Shown: positions 26,861 through 35,346 of the stretch, one piece after another
How positions within the stretch are numbered: position 1 is the first letter of the stretch
How the letters are laid out: each line of letters opens with the position of its first letter
Assembly: GCF_014596565.1 (NCBI RefSeq)
Contig: NZ_NOIN01000001.1
Location: 868,001 to 932,000, forward strand
Length of the DNA stretch: 64,000 nucleotides
From: Pseudomonas sp. PSB18
Lineage (GTDB): Bacteria > Pseudomonadota > Gammaproteobacteria > Pseudomonadales > Pseudomonadaceae
Direction: 5' to 3'
Made by a program: the position numbers and the translations under genes
Notes under the pieces: model-generated
Databases searched by the model: none
What the model saw: only the letters and a program-made list of their open reading frames with translations
Told to the model about the DNA's origin: nothing

Positions 26861-28224
26861 TGAATTTTGGTCCGCCAGGAAGTGACACCGCTGGATTCGA
26901 AACGGAAATCAGTGGTTCGGCAGCCAAGCGCTCTGACCTTCTCGGTCACGGCCTGGCGGTGCTGGGGTTGTACGAAGAACAGGAAGAAACCGCCGCCACC
27001 GGCGCCCAACAACTTGCCGCCCAGGGCGCCCGCTTCCACGGCGCACTCGTAGATCTGGTCAAGCACACTGTCGCTGACCGCCTGGGAAAACTGTTTCTTG
27101 AGCATCCAGCCCTCATGCAGGCAGCGACCGAAATCATGCAGCTCGCCACGAATCAGGTGGTGATGCATGCGCCGGCACAGCGACACGCTTTCGGTCAGCA
27201 GCAGGCTTTGCTCACTCTTGCTGCTCATTTCCGCGCGCTGTTGCACATGGAGCTTGCCGGAGTCATGGGAAATACGGGTATCGCAAAGCACCAGGCACTC
27301 TTCCAACTCGTTGCAGATCGAGTCCTCGAGACGGATCGGATGAACCAGGTTGCGCCCCTCGCGAAACTCGATCAGGTTGAAGCCGCCGAACGCCGATGCG
27401 TATTGGTCCTGCCAGCCACCGGCGATACCGAAGCACAGGCGTTCGGCCTGGAAGGCCAGTTCCGCCACTTCATAGGTGCTCCAACGATCGCGACGCAACT
27501 CGTTGAACGCAGCGATCACCGCCGTGGCAACCGCCGACGAACCGCCCAGGCCCGAGCCCACCGGGAAATCGGAACGCATGTACAGGTCCAGCCCATAGTT
27601 GGGTTGGATCACCGACACGATGGTTGCCAGCAGCCCTTTGTCGGCATGCTCCAGCAGCTCATCCAGGGAATCATAGGATTCGCGGGTTCCCAGGTCCTCG
27701 GAGAAGATCCGGATCACGCTGTCGGTCCGCGGGATCAACGTGGCATGGGAATACAGCCCGACGGTGCAACTGAGCACCGCCGCCGGGTTCTCCACGAAGT
27801 AATAGGTCAGGTCCGAACCGCCGCCGCTGAAGCTCATGCGCACTGGCGCCCTCGCCCTGGCCAGTACCGGCACTTCCTGGTTGGCGGCCAGCCGCGCGGG
27901 CGTAACGACGTCCACCAGGCAACCGGCCTCGTCCACCACCGGAATCGCGTTGTAGCTCAGATCGAAGATCTTGAGCATTTCTTCGCGCGAAGCACCGACC
28001 TTGACCGAACGGTAGGCGGTGTTCATGCACTCGGTAACCGGTACGCTCGTTTCACCGCCCTGAAGCAGATAACGACGCAGGTCACCGTTGGTCAACACGC
28101 CTTCCAGATGCCAGTGTTCGTTGACCACGAAGACGATTTGCAGATCGCCTGTCTCGATGCACTCTACGGCGTCGAGAATGGTCTGGTTCATGTAGACGGT
28201 TTGTGTCCTGGCCAGTTGGTTCAT
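26857..28224 (-). CDS. CBS-domain/GHMP sugar kinase fusion
   Basis: 455 residues. Residues 1-120 carry a CBS-domain pair (HLEGVLTNGDLRRYLLQGG ... SYNAIPVVDEAGCLVDVVT). From about 125 a GHMP kinase starts (APVRMSFSGGGSDLTYYF), with phosphate loop PVGSGLGGSSAVATA and C-terminal motif LLGAGGGGFFLFF. It is closest in type to HddA-like kinases, which phosphorylate the anomeric carbon of heptose. CBS pairs usually bind adenine nucleotides, suggesting allosteric control. It overlaps both neighbours by 4 bases, so it should work with the nucleotidyltransferase upstream. The substrate is unknown; no GmhA isomerase is present. Confidence 0.86.
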   Translation of the reverse strand: MNQLARTQTVYMNQTILDAVECIETGDLQIVFVVNEHWHLEGVLTNGDLRRYLLQGGETSVPVTECMNTAYRSVKVGASREEMLKIFDLSYNAIPVVDEAGCLVDVVTPARLAANQEVPVLARARAPVRMSFSGGGSDLTYYFVENPAAVLSCTVGLYSHATLIPRTDSVIRIFSEDLGTRESYDSLDELLEHADKGLLATIVSVIQPNYGLDLYMRSDFPVGSGLGGSSAVATAVIAAFNELRRDRWSTYEVAELAFQAERLCFGIAGGWQDQYASAFGGFNLIEFREGRNLVHPIRLEDSICNELEECLVLCDTRISHDSGKLHVQQRAEMSSKSEQSLLLTESVSLCRRMHHHLIRGELHDFGRCLHEGWMLKKQFSQAVSDSVLDQIYECAVEAGALGGKLLGAGGGGFFLFFVQPQHRQAVTEKVRALGCRTTDFRFESSGVTSWRTKIQ

Positions 28225-28916
28225 GGCTGGATGGCCTCCTCGAACCCCGACTTGAATGCATTCAAGGCGTCGGGCGTTCCGATATCGATGAAGGGTCCGC
28301 TATAGGCGCAGACCTTGAGCGAGCGGCGCCGAATCAGCATCGGCAGGATGTCCTGTTCCATCGAGCAGGGCTGGACGACGCAGTGTTGCAAGGCGTCGGC
28401 CGTGAATGCGTAGACGCCGGCATTGACCATGCCCGGTCCGGATAAGCCCTTTTCATTGAGCGCCAGCAGTTGCAGGTCTTCGGCACATTGCAGGCTGCCG
28501 TAGCGAGAGCGGTCGTCGACCTCCACACCCACCAGCACATCGCCTGGGGCGGTCATGGCCAACCGATAAGCTCCACGGTCGAGCCAGGTGTCGGCATTGA
28601 GCACCAGGAAGCGTCCTTCAGGTGGCACTTGCTGCAAGGCGTGCAGGATGGCCCCGCCAGTGCCCATGGGCTGTTCCTCGACCACAATCTGCAGATCCAG
28701 GCCGGTTTCGGCCATCAGGGACGGCAGCAGTTCGGCCAATTGATCGGCCCGGTAGTGCGCGCACAATACGGCCTGGCTCACGCCGGCCTGCTTCAGCTCC
28801 GCCAGCACCAACGCCAGGAACGGCCGGCCGTGGATATCCACCACGGCTTTCTGCGAGCCCTGGAGCACGGCACTCAGGCGAGTGCCGAAACCACCACACA
28901 GGACGTAGGCGCGCAT
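28221..28916 (-). CDS. HddC-like sugar-1-phosphate nucleotidyltransferase
   Basis: 231 residues. Signature LCGGFGTRL at the N-terminus and conserved QKAVVDIHGRPFL, EEQPMGTGGA, LNADTWLD and MVNAGVYAF. It activates a sugar 1-phosphate with an NTP. The family includes HddC, which makes GDP-heptose, but base specificity cannot be read here. It overlaps rfbH by one base (TGATG) and the kinase by 4 bases, so it probably uses the kinase product. Confidence 0.87.
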   Translation of the reverse strand: MRAYVLCGGFGTRLSAVLQGSQKAVVDIHGRPFLALVLAELKQAGVSQAVLCAHYRADQLAELLPSLMAETGLDLQIVVEEQPMGTGGAILHALQQVPPEGRFLVLNADTWLDRGAYRLAMTAPGDVLVGVEVDDRSRYGSLQCAEDLQLLALNEKGLSGPGMVNAGVYAFTADALQHCVVQPCSMEQDILPMLIRRRSLKVCAYSGPFIDIGTPDALNAFKSGFEEAIQP

Positions 28917-30235
28917 CAGCGATCCAGCCCGAAGAAATGTTCCAGGCAGCGTGCCGCATGGCCCAGGTGCTCTTCGCCCAGTCCCGGCCAGACGCCGATC
29001 CAGAAGGTGTCGTTCATGATTTTGTCGGTCACCGTCAACTCACCGCTGATGCGGAAGTTACGGCCCAGCATGTAAGGCTGGCGCACCAGGTTGCCAGCAA
29101 ACAGCAACCGTGTACCGACGTTCTGGCTGTCCAGATAGCGCAGCAGCTCGACGCGCTTGATGCCGCAGCCGTCGCGCAGGGTCACGGGAAAGCCAAACCA
29201 CGAAGGGTCGCTGTCCGGGGTGGCCTCGGGCAAGATAAGGAAATCGCTGCAATTGGCCAGCCGCTCGCTGAGCCAGCGGAAATTACGCTTGCGCGCGGCC
29301 GTGAAATCCTCCACCCGGTCCATCTGTGCCAGGGCACAGGCGGCCTGCATGTCGGTGATCTTCAGGTTATAGCCAAGGTGCGAATAGGTGTACTTGTGGT
29401 CATAGCCTTCCGGCAGCTCGCCCATCTGCTTGCAGAAGCGCTGCTTGCAGGTGTTGTCCTGACCGGGCTCGCAATAGCAGTCGCGGCCCCAATCGCGAAA
29501 CGATTCCATGATGCGCTTGAGCAGCGGGCTGTCGGTGAACACCGCGCCGCCCTCGCCCATGGTGATGTGGTGCGCCGGGTAGAAGCTCAAGGTACCGATG
29601 TCGCCGAAGGTACCGACCATCCGGCCCTTGTAGGTCGAACCCAGGGCATCGCAGCAGTCTTCGATCAGCCACAGTTTGTATTTGTCGCACAGCGCCCGCA
29701 CCACACCCAGGTCATAAGGGTTGCCCAAGGTATGGGCCAACATGATGGCCTTGGTCTTCGGTCCGATGGCCGCTTCGATCTTGGCCGGGTCGATGTTGTA
29801 CGTACCCAGTTCGACATCGACGAACACCGGTACCGCGCCAAATTGCAGGATCGGGTTGACGGTGGTCGGGAAGCCGGCGGCAACACCAATCACTTCATCG
29901 CCGGGCTTGATCGCGCGGTCTCCCAGGCGTGGGGAGGTCAAGGCGGAAAAGGCCAGCAGATTGGCCGATGACCCCGAATTGGTGGTCAGCACGCAACGAC
30001 GCCCCAGGTATTGGGCCAGGCGTTTTTCGAAGGCCTCGTTGAACCGGCCGGTGGTCAACCAACCATCCAGCACCGCCTCGGTCATCGATTGCAATTCCGC
30101 GGCGCCAATGACCTTACCGGCCGGCGGCACACTGCTCTGCCCAGCCACGAACACCTGCGGAGCGAGCGCCGACTGCGCGTAACGCCCCACCAGCTCGACA
30201 ATTTGTTGGCGCAACTGCGTAGTACTTTCACTCAT
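28916..30235 (-). CDS. rfbH: CDP-4-keto-6-deoxy-D-glucose-3-dehydrase (RfbH/DdhC/E1)
   Basis: 439 residues from ATG at 30235 ([20 protein letters not shown]); the Yersinia and Salmonella enzymes are about 437. PMP-dependent iron-sulfur enzyme removing the C3 hydroxyl of CDP-4-keto-6-deoxyglucose. The PLP lysine of normal aminotransferases is replaced by His (FYPAHHITMGEGG, His222/223), the hallmark of this dehydrase. The cluster Cys are in RDCYCEPGQDNTC (253, 255, 263) with another at 268. Its reductase partner DdhD/RfbI is not in the window. It overlaps rfbG by 8 bases. Confidence 0.94.
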   Translation of the reverse strand: MSESTTQLRQQIVELVGRYAQSALAPQVFVAGQSSVPPAGKVIGAAELQSMTEAVLDGWLTTGRFNEAFEKRLAQYLGRRCVLTTNSGSSANLLAFSALTSPRLGDRAIKPGDEVIGVAAGFPTTVNPILQFGAVPVFVDVELGTYNIDPAKIEAAIGPKTKAIMLAHTLGNPYDLGVVRALCDKYKLWLIEDCCDALGSTYKGRMVGTFGDIGTLSFYPAHHITMGEGGAVFTDSPLLKRIMESFRDWGRDCYCEPGQDNTCKQRFCKQMGELPEGYDHKYTYSHLGYNLKITDMQAACALAQMDRVEDFTAARKRNFRWLSERLANCSDFLILPEATPDSDPSWFGFPVTLRDGCGIKRVELLRYLDSQNVGTRLLFAGNLVRQPYMLGRNFRISGELTVTDKIMNDTFWIGVWPGLGEEHLGHAARCLEHFFGLDR

Positions 30236-31301
30236 GGATATCGCCTTGGTAATCCGCGATCTGCTTGCGGGTAAAGGTGTGCATGTCCTGGCCGCTCTGC
30301 CAGGCCAAGTGCCAGGCCAACGTGCGCTCGAGGCTGGTCGCCAGGGACCAGCGCGGCATCCAGCCGAGTTCTTCGCGCGCCTTGCTGGAATCGAGCGCCA
30401 GCAAGCCGGCCTCGTGGGGTTGTGCCAGAGGATCGACTGTCCAGCGCACCGGCGTCGGCCATTGCCCGGCGAGCAGGCCGACGATGGTTTCGACTGTCGC
30501 GACGTTGTCGCTCTGCGGACCGAAGTTCCAGGCGCCGACGTGACGCTCACCGTCCTCCACCAGCGCCCTGGCCAGCATCAGGTAACCCATCAGCGGCTCG
30601 AGGGCGTGTTGCCAGGGACGAGTTGCCTGTGGATACCGCAGCACCACTTCTTCATCGTTCTGCCAGGCGCGGAAAATATCCGGCACCAGCCGCTCCGGCG
30701 ACCAGTCACCACCGCCGATGACATTGCCGGCCCGAGCCGTCGCCAGCGCGATGCCGGCGTCCTGCAGGAACGAATTGCGATAGGAGGCACAAAGCAATTC
30801 GACGCACGCCTTGCTGTTGCTATACGGGTCGAAGCCGCCCAAGGCGTCGTATTCGCGATAGGGCAGGACCCACTCGCGGTTTTCGTAGCATTTATCAGTG
30901 GTGACCACGACCACCGCCCGTACGCTGGGGCAATGACGAACGGCTTCGAGCAGATTGACCGTGCCCATGACGTTGGTGGCATAGGTCTGGACGGGATTGC
31001 GATAAGCCTCGCGTACCAGGGGCTGCGCGGCGAGATGCAGGACCACGTCCGGCTGGAATGCCCGAAGTGCCAACGACAGCGCGGCGCCGTCACAGATGTC
31101 GGCCAGATCACCGGGGATCGCCGCATCCACGCCTGCGACGGACCATAAGGCAGGTGTGGTTTCAGCGGGCAACGCATAGCCGCGGACCTCAGCCCCCAAC
31201 TGACGCAGCCACAGTGCCAGCCAACCACCCTTGAAGCCCGTATGGCCGGTCAGGAAAACCTTTTTACCCATCCAGAATGCGTTCAAGTCCAGAGTTTCCA
31301 T
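30228..31301 (-). CDS. rfbG: CDP-glucose 4,6-dehydratase
   Basis: 357 residues, the usual size. Converts CDP-glucose to CDP-4-keto-6-deoxyglucose. Extended SDR with NAD loop [11 protein letters not shown] (residues 17-27), [14 protein letters not shown] and [12 protein letters not shown], the Tyr-Lys catalytic pair region. The gene overlaps rfbF by 19 bases and rfbH by 8 bases, in the order rfbF-rfbG-rfbH known from Salmonella and Yersinia O-antigen loci. Confidence 0.95.
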   Translation of the reverse strand: METLDLNAFWMGKKVFLTGHTGFKGGWLALWLRQLGAEVRGYALPAETTPALWSVAGVDAAIPGDLADICDGAALSLALRAFQPDVVLHLAAQPLVREAYRNPVQTYATNVMGTVNLLEAVRHCPSVRAVVVVTTDKCYENREWVLPYREYDALGGFDPYSNSKACVELLCASYRNSFLQDAGIALATARAGNVIGGGDWSPERLVPDIFRAWQNDEEVVLRYPQATRPWQHALEPLMGYLMLARALVEDGERHVGAWNFGPQSDNVATVETIVGLLAGQWPTPVRWTVDPLAQPHEAGLLALDSSKAREELGWMPRWSLATSLERTLAWHLAWQSGQDMHTFTRKQIADYQGDIHE

Positions 31302-32053
31302 TCGGCCTGGCCGCTGTTCCAGCGCTCCTCAAGGAAGACGCGGTCGCGCAACGTATCCATCGGCTGCCAGAAACCACGGTGCAGATGACTCATCAACTGC
31401 CCCTGTCGCGCGAGGTTGCGCATCGGCTCGTATTCCCAGGTGGTGGTGTCGTCTTCAATGCCATCGAGTGCAGCAGGCTCCAGCACAAAAAAGCCGCCGT
31501 TGATCCAGCCACCATCGCCCTGGGGCTTTTCCTGGAAGCCCCTGACGCACGCGCCTTCGAGCTCCATCGCGCCAAAGCGGCCGGGTGGCTGGACGGTGGT
31601 GACCGTAGCCAGTTTGCCGTGTTGTTGGTGGAATTCGATCAGCTCGCGGATGTTGACGTCGGAAACGCCGTCGCCATAGGTGAAGCAGAACGTCTCGTCG
31701 CCCAGATACTCGCGCACGCGCTTCAGGCGGCCGCCAGTACCGGTGACCTCACCTGTGTCTACCAGGGTGACGCGCCACGGCTCGGCCTTGCCCTGATGGA
31801 TGTGCATGCTGTTCTTGGCCATGTCGAACGTCACGTCCGACATGTGCAGGAAGTAGTTGGCGAAATACTCCTTGATGACGTAACCCTTGTAGCCCAGGCA
31901 GACCACGAAGTCGTTGATGCCGTAGTGAGAGTAGATTTTCATGATGTGCCAGATGATTGGCTTGCCACCAATCTCAATCATCGGCTTGGGCTTGAGATGC
32001 GACTCCTCGCTGATGCGAGTGCCCAGTCCTCCAGCCAGAATTACTGCCTTCAT
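31283..32053 (-). CDS. rfbF: Glucose-1-phosphate cytidylyltransferase
   Basis: 256 residues from ATG at 32053 ([20 protein letters not shown]), the family length (257 in Salmonella). Makes CDP-glucose from CTP and glucose 1-phosphate, the entry step to CDP-3,6-dideoxyhexoses. Pyrophosphorylase motif AGGLGTR, metal site TYGDGVSDV, sugar site [12 protein letters not shown]. First gene of the sugar operon, behind a sigma-54 type promoter about 100 bases upstream. Confidence 0.95.
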   Translation of the reverse strand: MKAVILAGGLGTRISEESHLKPKPMIEIGGKPIIWHIMKIYSHYGINDFVVCLGYKGYVIKEYFANYFLHMSDVTFDMAKNSMHIHQGKAEPWRVTLVDTGEVTGTGGRLKRVREYLGDETFCFTYGDGVSDVNIRELIEFHQQHGKLATVTTVQPPGRFGAMELEGACVRGFQEKPQGDGGWINGGFFVLEPAALDGIEDDTTTWEYEPMRNLARQGQLMSHLHRGFWQPMDTLRDRVFLEERWNSGQAEWKLWT

Positions 32054-32150
32054 ATGTCTCTCTCTCATCAGCGTCAAAGACGCTCCACTACTCACAAGAG
32101 ACGCCAATTATTCGGCGTCCCTGCCGGTAATACAGGCGCTGATAACTGAG

Positions 32151-32168
32151 AAAGCAATTATGGTGCCA
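32151..32168 (-). promoter_or_regulatory. Sigma-54 (RpoN) promoter for the sugar biosynthesis operon
   Basis: Minus-strand TGGCACCATAATTGCTTT matches TGGCACG-N4-TTGCT at all but one specified position with exact GG-N10-GC spacing. The predicted start near 32143 leaves a leader of about 90 bases before rfbF. Placement upstream of a flagellar-island operon suggests FleQ or FleR control, which is inference. Confidence 0.85.
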
Positions 32169-32294
32169 CTGGCTGGAAGCCCAATATTACGGGGCCTTGA
32201 GGCTAGAAAGGGAATTCAGGGAGGGAAGGAAGGAAAGAAGAAGATTGACTGCTTTCACGAGCTGCCTCACTCCCACAGGGACACAGTAGAACCC
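32169..32294. other. Non-coding gap upstream of the rfbF promoter
   Basis: Space between the RpoN site and the family A repeat. It includes a purine run (GGGAGGGAAGGAAAGAAGAA, 32219-32238). An enhancer site for an RpoN activator would be expected here, but no FleQ-type palindrome could be recognised. Confidence 0.35.
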
Positions 32295-32330
32295 TGTGGG
32301 AGCGAGCCTGCTCGCAATGGCGGTGATTCA
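32295..32330. repeat. Single palindromic repeat, family A
   Basis: TGTGGGAGCGAGCCTGCTCG followed by CAATGGCGGTGATTCA is one arm of the family A element without its inverted partner. It lies just downstream of the glycosyltransferase gene ending at 32351. Confidence 0.85.
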
Positions 32331-32350
32331 GTCGCCGTAGAGCCGATACC

Positions 32351-35272
32351 TTACGCGCCGGCCTGTCCGATGAGCACAGGCCATGGCACCTGGGTCACCG
32401 GACCGAGGGTGTAGCCGGAACCGCTCAAGTCCAGGTTGCCGTTGTAGTTGGCGTCATGCGCCAAGGCTTCCTGCCACTTGCCGAGCAGTGCCTGACGAGC
32501 CTCGGGCGAGGACGACAAGCTGCCCGGGTTGACGACCTGGACGTAAGGCGTCCACACCGTGAGGTAACCGGCTTGTGCGGCTCGCAGGCACAGATCCACA
32601 TCTCCCAGCCCCTCGGCGAACACTGTATCGTCTACACCGTCGAGTGCCTGGAACAGCTGTGTGGAAATCATCAGGCAGGTGAAGGACACTGCCGAGCAGT
32701 TCTGTTCCGCCACCAGGCGGTTCATATAGCCCCGGGCATCCGCAGGTTCGCCGACGAAAGCCGAACCCACCACACCGTTGAGGCCCAGGATCAGGCCAGC
32801 CTGCGTAATTTTCCCCTGCCGGTCGATCAGCCTGGCACCGACCACACCGACCTCCGGACGCTGGGCATGGTTGAGTAACAGCTCGATCCAGTTGACGTTC
32901 ACGACTTCGCTGTCCACTGCCAGGGTGAGCAGGTATTCGCCCTTAGCCTGTTGGCTGGCCTGGTTGATCAGCGTCGCCGTGGCAAGCCCAGGCTCCACCT
33001 CGATGAAGCGTACGCGACTGGCCTGGTGCCCCTGGCTGCGGAGCCAGTCTTTCAACGCTGCGCCATGGACCGGATGCTCGGCCACCAGCAGCTCGAAACG
33101 TTGGTAGCGGGTACGTTGAAGGACGTTGACAATGCAACGTTGCAACGTCACCAGCTCGCCCTCGCCATGAAGAATGATCGATACCAGCGGGCGCTCGATA
33201 AAGCGATAGTCGATCTTGTAGATACCCGGCACCACCGAACCGACATCAGCCTTATAGCCTCGCGCAGCAAGGTGGCGCAGCAAGGCCTTGCGCTCGTCGG
33301 CATTGTCGCCCTCCGGTACTGCCTGGCAAACCAACAGCGCTTCGTCCAGATGCGCCAGTCCCCCCATGCCGCCCTGCTCGATCAAGCGCAGGAGCAGCTC
33401 GAACTCCAGTGCATCCTTGAATTCGCGCGAGTAACCACCGGCCTGCACCAGCACCTCGCGGCGAACCAGCCAGTGCCGCGCCATCAATGACGGCACGCTC
33501 AACAACAGATCGAGGTTGAAGCCGGGGCGGAACACATCGACCAGGGTTTCGTCGGGCTGACGCTGGAACTCATCCATCGCCACGGCCCGGCATTGCGGTG
33601 CGTCGAGCAATTCCAGGCTTGCATGCATCAGACCGGATGGCGTCAGTTCATCCCCCGCTTCGGCCAGGACCACCCAGTCGCAATCAATCTGACCCACGAC
33701 CTGGTTGATCTTGTCGACATAATTGCTTTCGGTGACTTTGACGAAATGCAGGGTGTTATGGACGGTGGTTTCGGCCGGCAGGTCGCCGGTGGTGAATACA
33801 ACGATCTTGAACGCCCGACAGGCACCGTTGATCACGCTGTCGAAGGTAGCCTGCAAGCGGGTGAAATCTGCCTCCAGGTCCAGGAGCAGGATGCCGAAGG
33901 TCGGCCCGCCCTTGTGGCCCGCCAGGTACTGGCTGATCTGCTGGACCTGTCCAGTGCTCGGCTCACGCCCATCGAGCCAGCGCAACAAACGGCCGGACCG
34001 CATGGTTTCGAAAAGACTGGAGTGGTCCTGCAGCATCACGCTCTCCAGGCGCTGTGCCCACTCGCTCAACCGTTCCGCCTCGACCTGGGCCCCCCCTTCC
34101 TCGAGCAGAGTGGCCAACGAGCACACCACGTCGCGATTGAAGGCATTGAGCATGAACGCTTTGAGCAGCCGCTCATTGAGCGGCTCGGCACTGGTGTTGC
34201 GCTGCGGCCGCGCCAGCTCTTTCTGCTTGAGCAGCACCGCTTCCAGCTCCTTCAACTGCACACGCCCGGCAGGTATCGCGTGCATCAGGAATTCAAGCTT
34301 GGACAGGGATTCGAAAAACGGCTGGTTGTAGAACGGCAGCTCGACGAACTGCGTCGGCTCGAAACGGCAGATGGGCCCTTGCAACTGGGAGTGCCAGGCC
34401 GCCTCGAACAGCTTGGCCAGGGCAAAAGCCGCACGCTGGCTCAGATAGTTACCCATTTCCTCCAGGCTTTCCACTGCTTGTGAAAGCGTCCCCTGACCCA
34501 ACCCGAATGTCGAATCCAGGGCCGCCACCAAGCGTTCACGCAACGCTACGGTGCCCGCATCACGATAGCTCAGCACCGCGGCCAATTGGCTGGCTTCCAG
34601 GGTCGCAGGACTTTCCAGGGCGTGCACCCCATAAGGGATCGGCAGAACATGGACCTTGGCCGCCGCCATCAGCGCACAACCATGGCCAAGTTCCTGCCAG
34701 GCCGGATCTAAATCCGCCGGCAACGCGGCATACCAGCGCTGGACTACTTCGGTCCGGCTGACGGCATTGATCAATGAAAGGCAATGCCCGGCATACGCGG
34801 CCAACCGCTCCTGGGCGGACGGATCGACGAAGTCCTCGACGCCCTTGCGATCCCTGCGGTAATAGTCGACATGGGAAGCACGGGCTTCGAATGTCAGTGC
34901 ATAACCCTGGCACGCCGAATAATCGTCATGACCGGCCAGGAATTCCAGCGACTGGTCGAGGGCTCCCGGCAGCAAGAAAGCGTCCACGTCGATCAACGCC
35001 AGGTAAGGCGTCTTCACATGCTCGAGCCCTTGGCGCAGCTTGTTGGCGAAGTGACCGGCCTCGGCTCGATGCACATAACGCACGCCGGACAATGCCGCCA
35101 CACTGTCGGCATCCGGCTCGGCGGACGAATCGAGAACGAGCTGGGCACAGGGATAATCGGCGTAGTAACGCAACGCCCGGCGCAACGCTTGCGGTTGCTC
35201 ATGGGACAACAGGACCAGGGTAAAGCGCTCGTTCAACGGAGCGGATGAATCATTGGCAATACTGCGTTGCAT
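32351..35272 (-). CDS. Multidomain glycosyltransferase with TIGR00180-like N-terminus (973 aa)
   Basis: 973 residues; AAGGA lies 7 bases before the ATG at 35272. The N-terminus (15-240) resembles the TIGR00180 glycosyltransferase domain (FTLVLLSHEQPQALRRALRY, ALIDVDAFLLPGALDQ). A degenerate GT2-like block follows (about 450-620), then a full GT2 domain (about 695-940) opening PLVSIILHGEGELVTLQRCI with LLNHAQRPEVGVVGARLI. It lacks the C-terminal GT4 module present in the other two large enzymes. Probably adds sugars to the flagellar glycan. It follows the 1192-residue glycosyltransferase by 74 bases. Confidence 0.86.
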   Translation of the reverse strand: MQRSIANDSSAPLNERFTLVLLSHEQPQALRRALRYYADYPCAQLVLDSSAEPDADSVAALSGVRYVHRAEAGHFANKLRQGLEHVKTPYLALIDVDAFLLPGALDQSLEFLAGHDDYSACQGYALTFEARASHVDYYRRDRKGVEDFVDPSAQERLAAYAGHCLSLINAVSRTEVVQRWYAALPADLDPAWQELGHGCALMAAAKVHVLPIPYGVHALESPATLEASQLAAVLSYRDAGTVALRERLVAALDSTFGLGQGTLSQAVESLEEMGNYLSQRAAFALAKLFEAAWHSQLQGPICRFEPTQFVELPFYNQPFFESLSKLEFLMHAIPAGRVQLKELEAVLLKQKELARPQRNTSAEPLNERLLKAFMLNAFNRDVVCSLATLLEEGGAQVEAERLSEWAQRLESVMLQDHSSLFETMRSGRLLRWLDGREPSTGQVQQISQYLAGHKGGPTFGILLLDLEADFTRLQATFDSVINGACRAFKIVVFTTGDLPAETTVHNTLHFVKVTESNYVDKINQVVGQIDCDWVVLAEAGDELTPSGLMHASLELLDAPQCRAVAMDEFQRQPDETLVDVFRPGFNLDLLLSVPSLMARHWLVRREVLVQAGGYSREFKDALEFELLLRLIEQGGMGGLAHLDEALLVCQAVPEGDNADERKALLRHLAARGYKADVGSVVPGIYKIDYRFIERPLVSIILHGEGELVTLQRCIVNVLQRTRYQRFELLVAEHPVHGAALKDWLRSQGHQASRVRFIEVEPGLATATLINQASQQAKGEYLLTLAVDSEVVNVNWIELLLNHAQRPEVGVVGARLIDRQGKITQAGLILGLNGVVGSAFVGEPADARGYMNRLVAEQNCSAVSFTCLMISTQLFQALDGVDDTVFAEGLGDVDLCLRAAQAGYLTVWTPYVQVVNPGSLSSSPEARQALLGKWQEALAHDANYNGNLDLSGSGYTLGPVTQVPWPVLIGQAGA

Positions 35273-35346
35273 ATGAATTCCTTAACGAGCGAGTCGCCCA
35301 ATTGGCGGCATTATGTTCATGGCACGTTGCGGCATTGGTCGGATCA

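Noticed and set aside
26857..28916. GDP-D-glycero-D-manno-heptose pathway (HddA/HddC)
   Set aside because: The kinase and nucleotidyltransferase types fit, but GmhA and GmhB are absent from the island and the kinase has an unusual CBS fusion, so naming them hddA/hddC would overstate the evidence.
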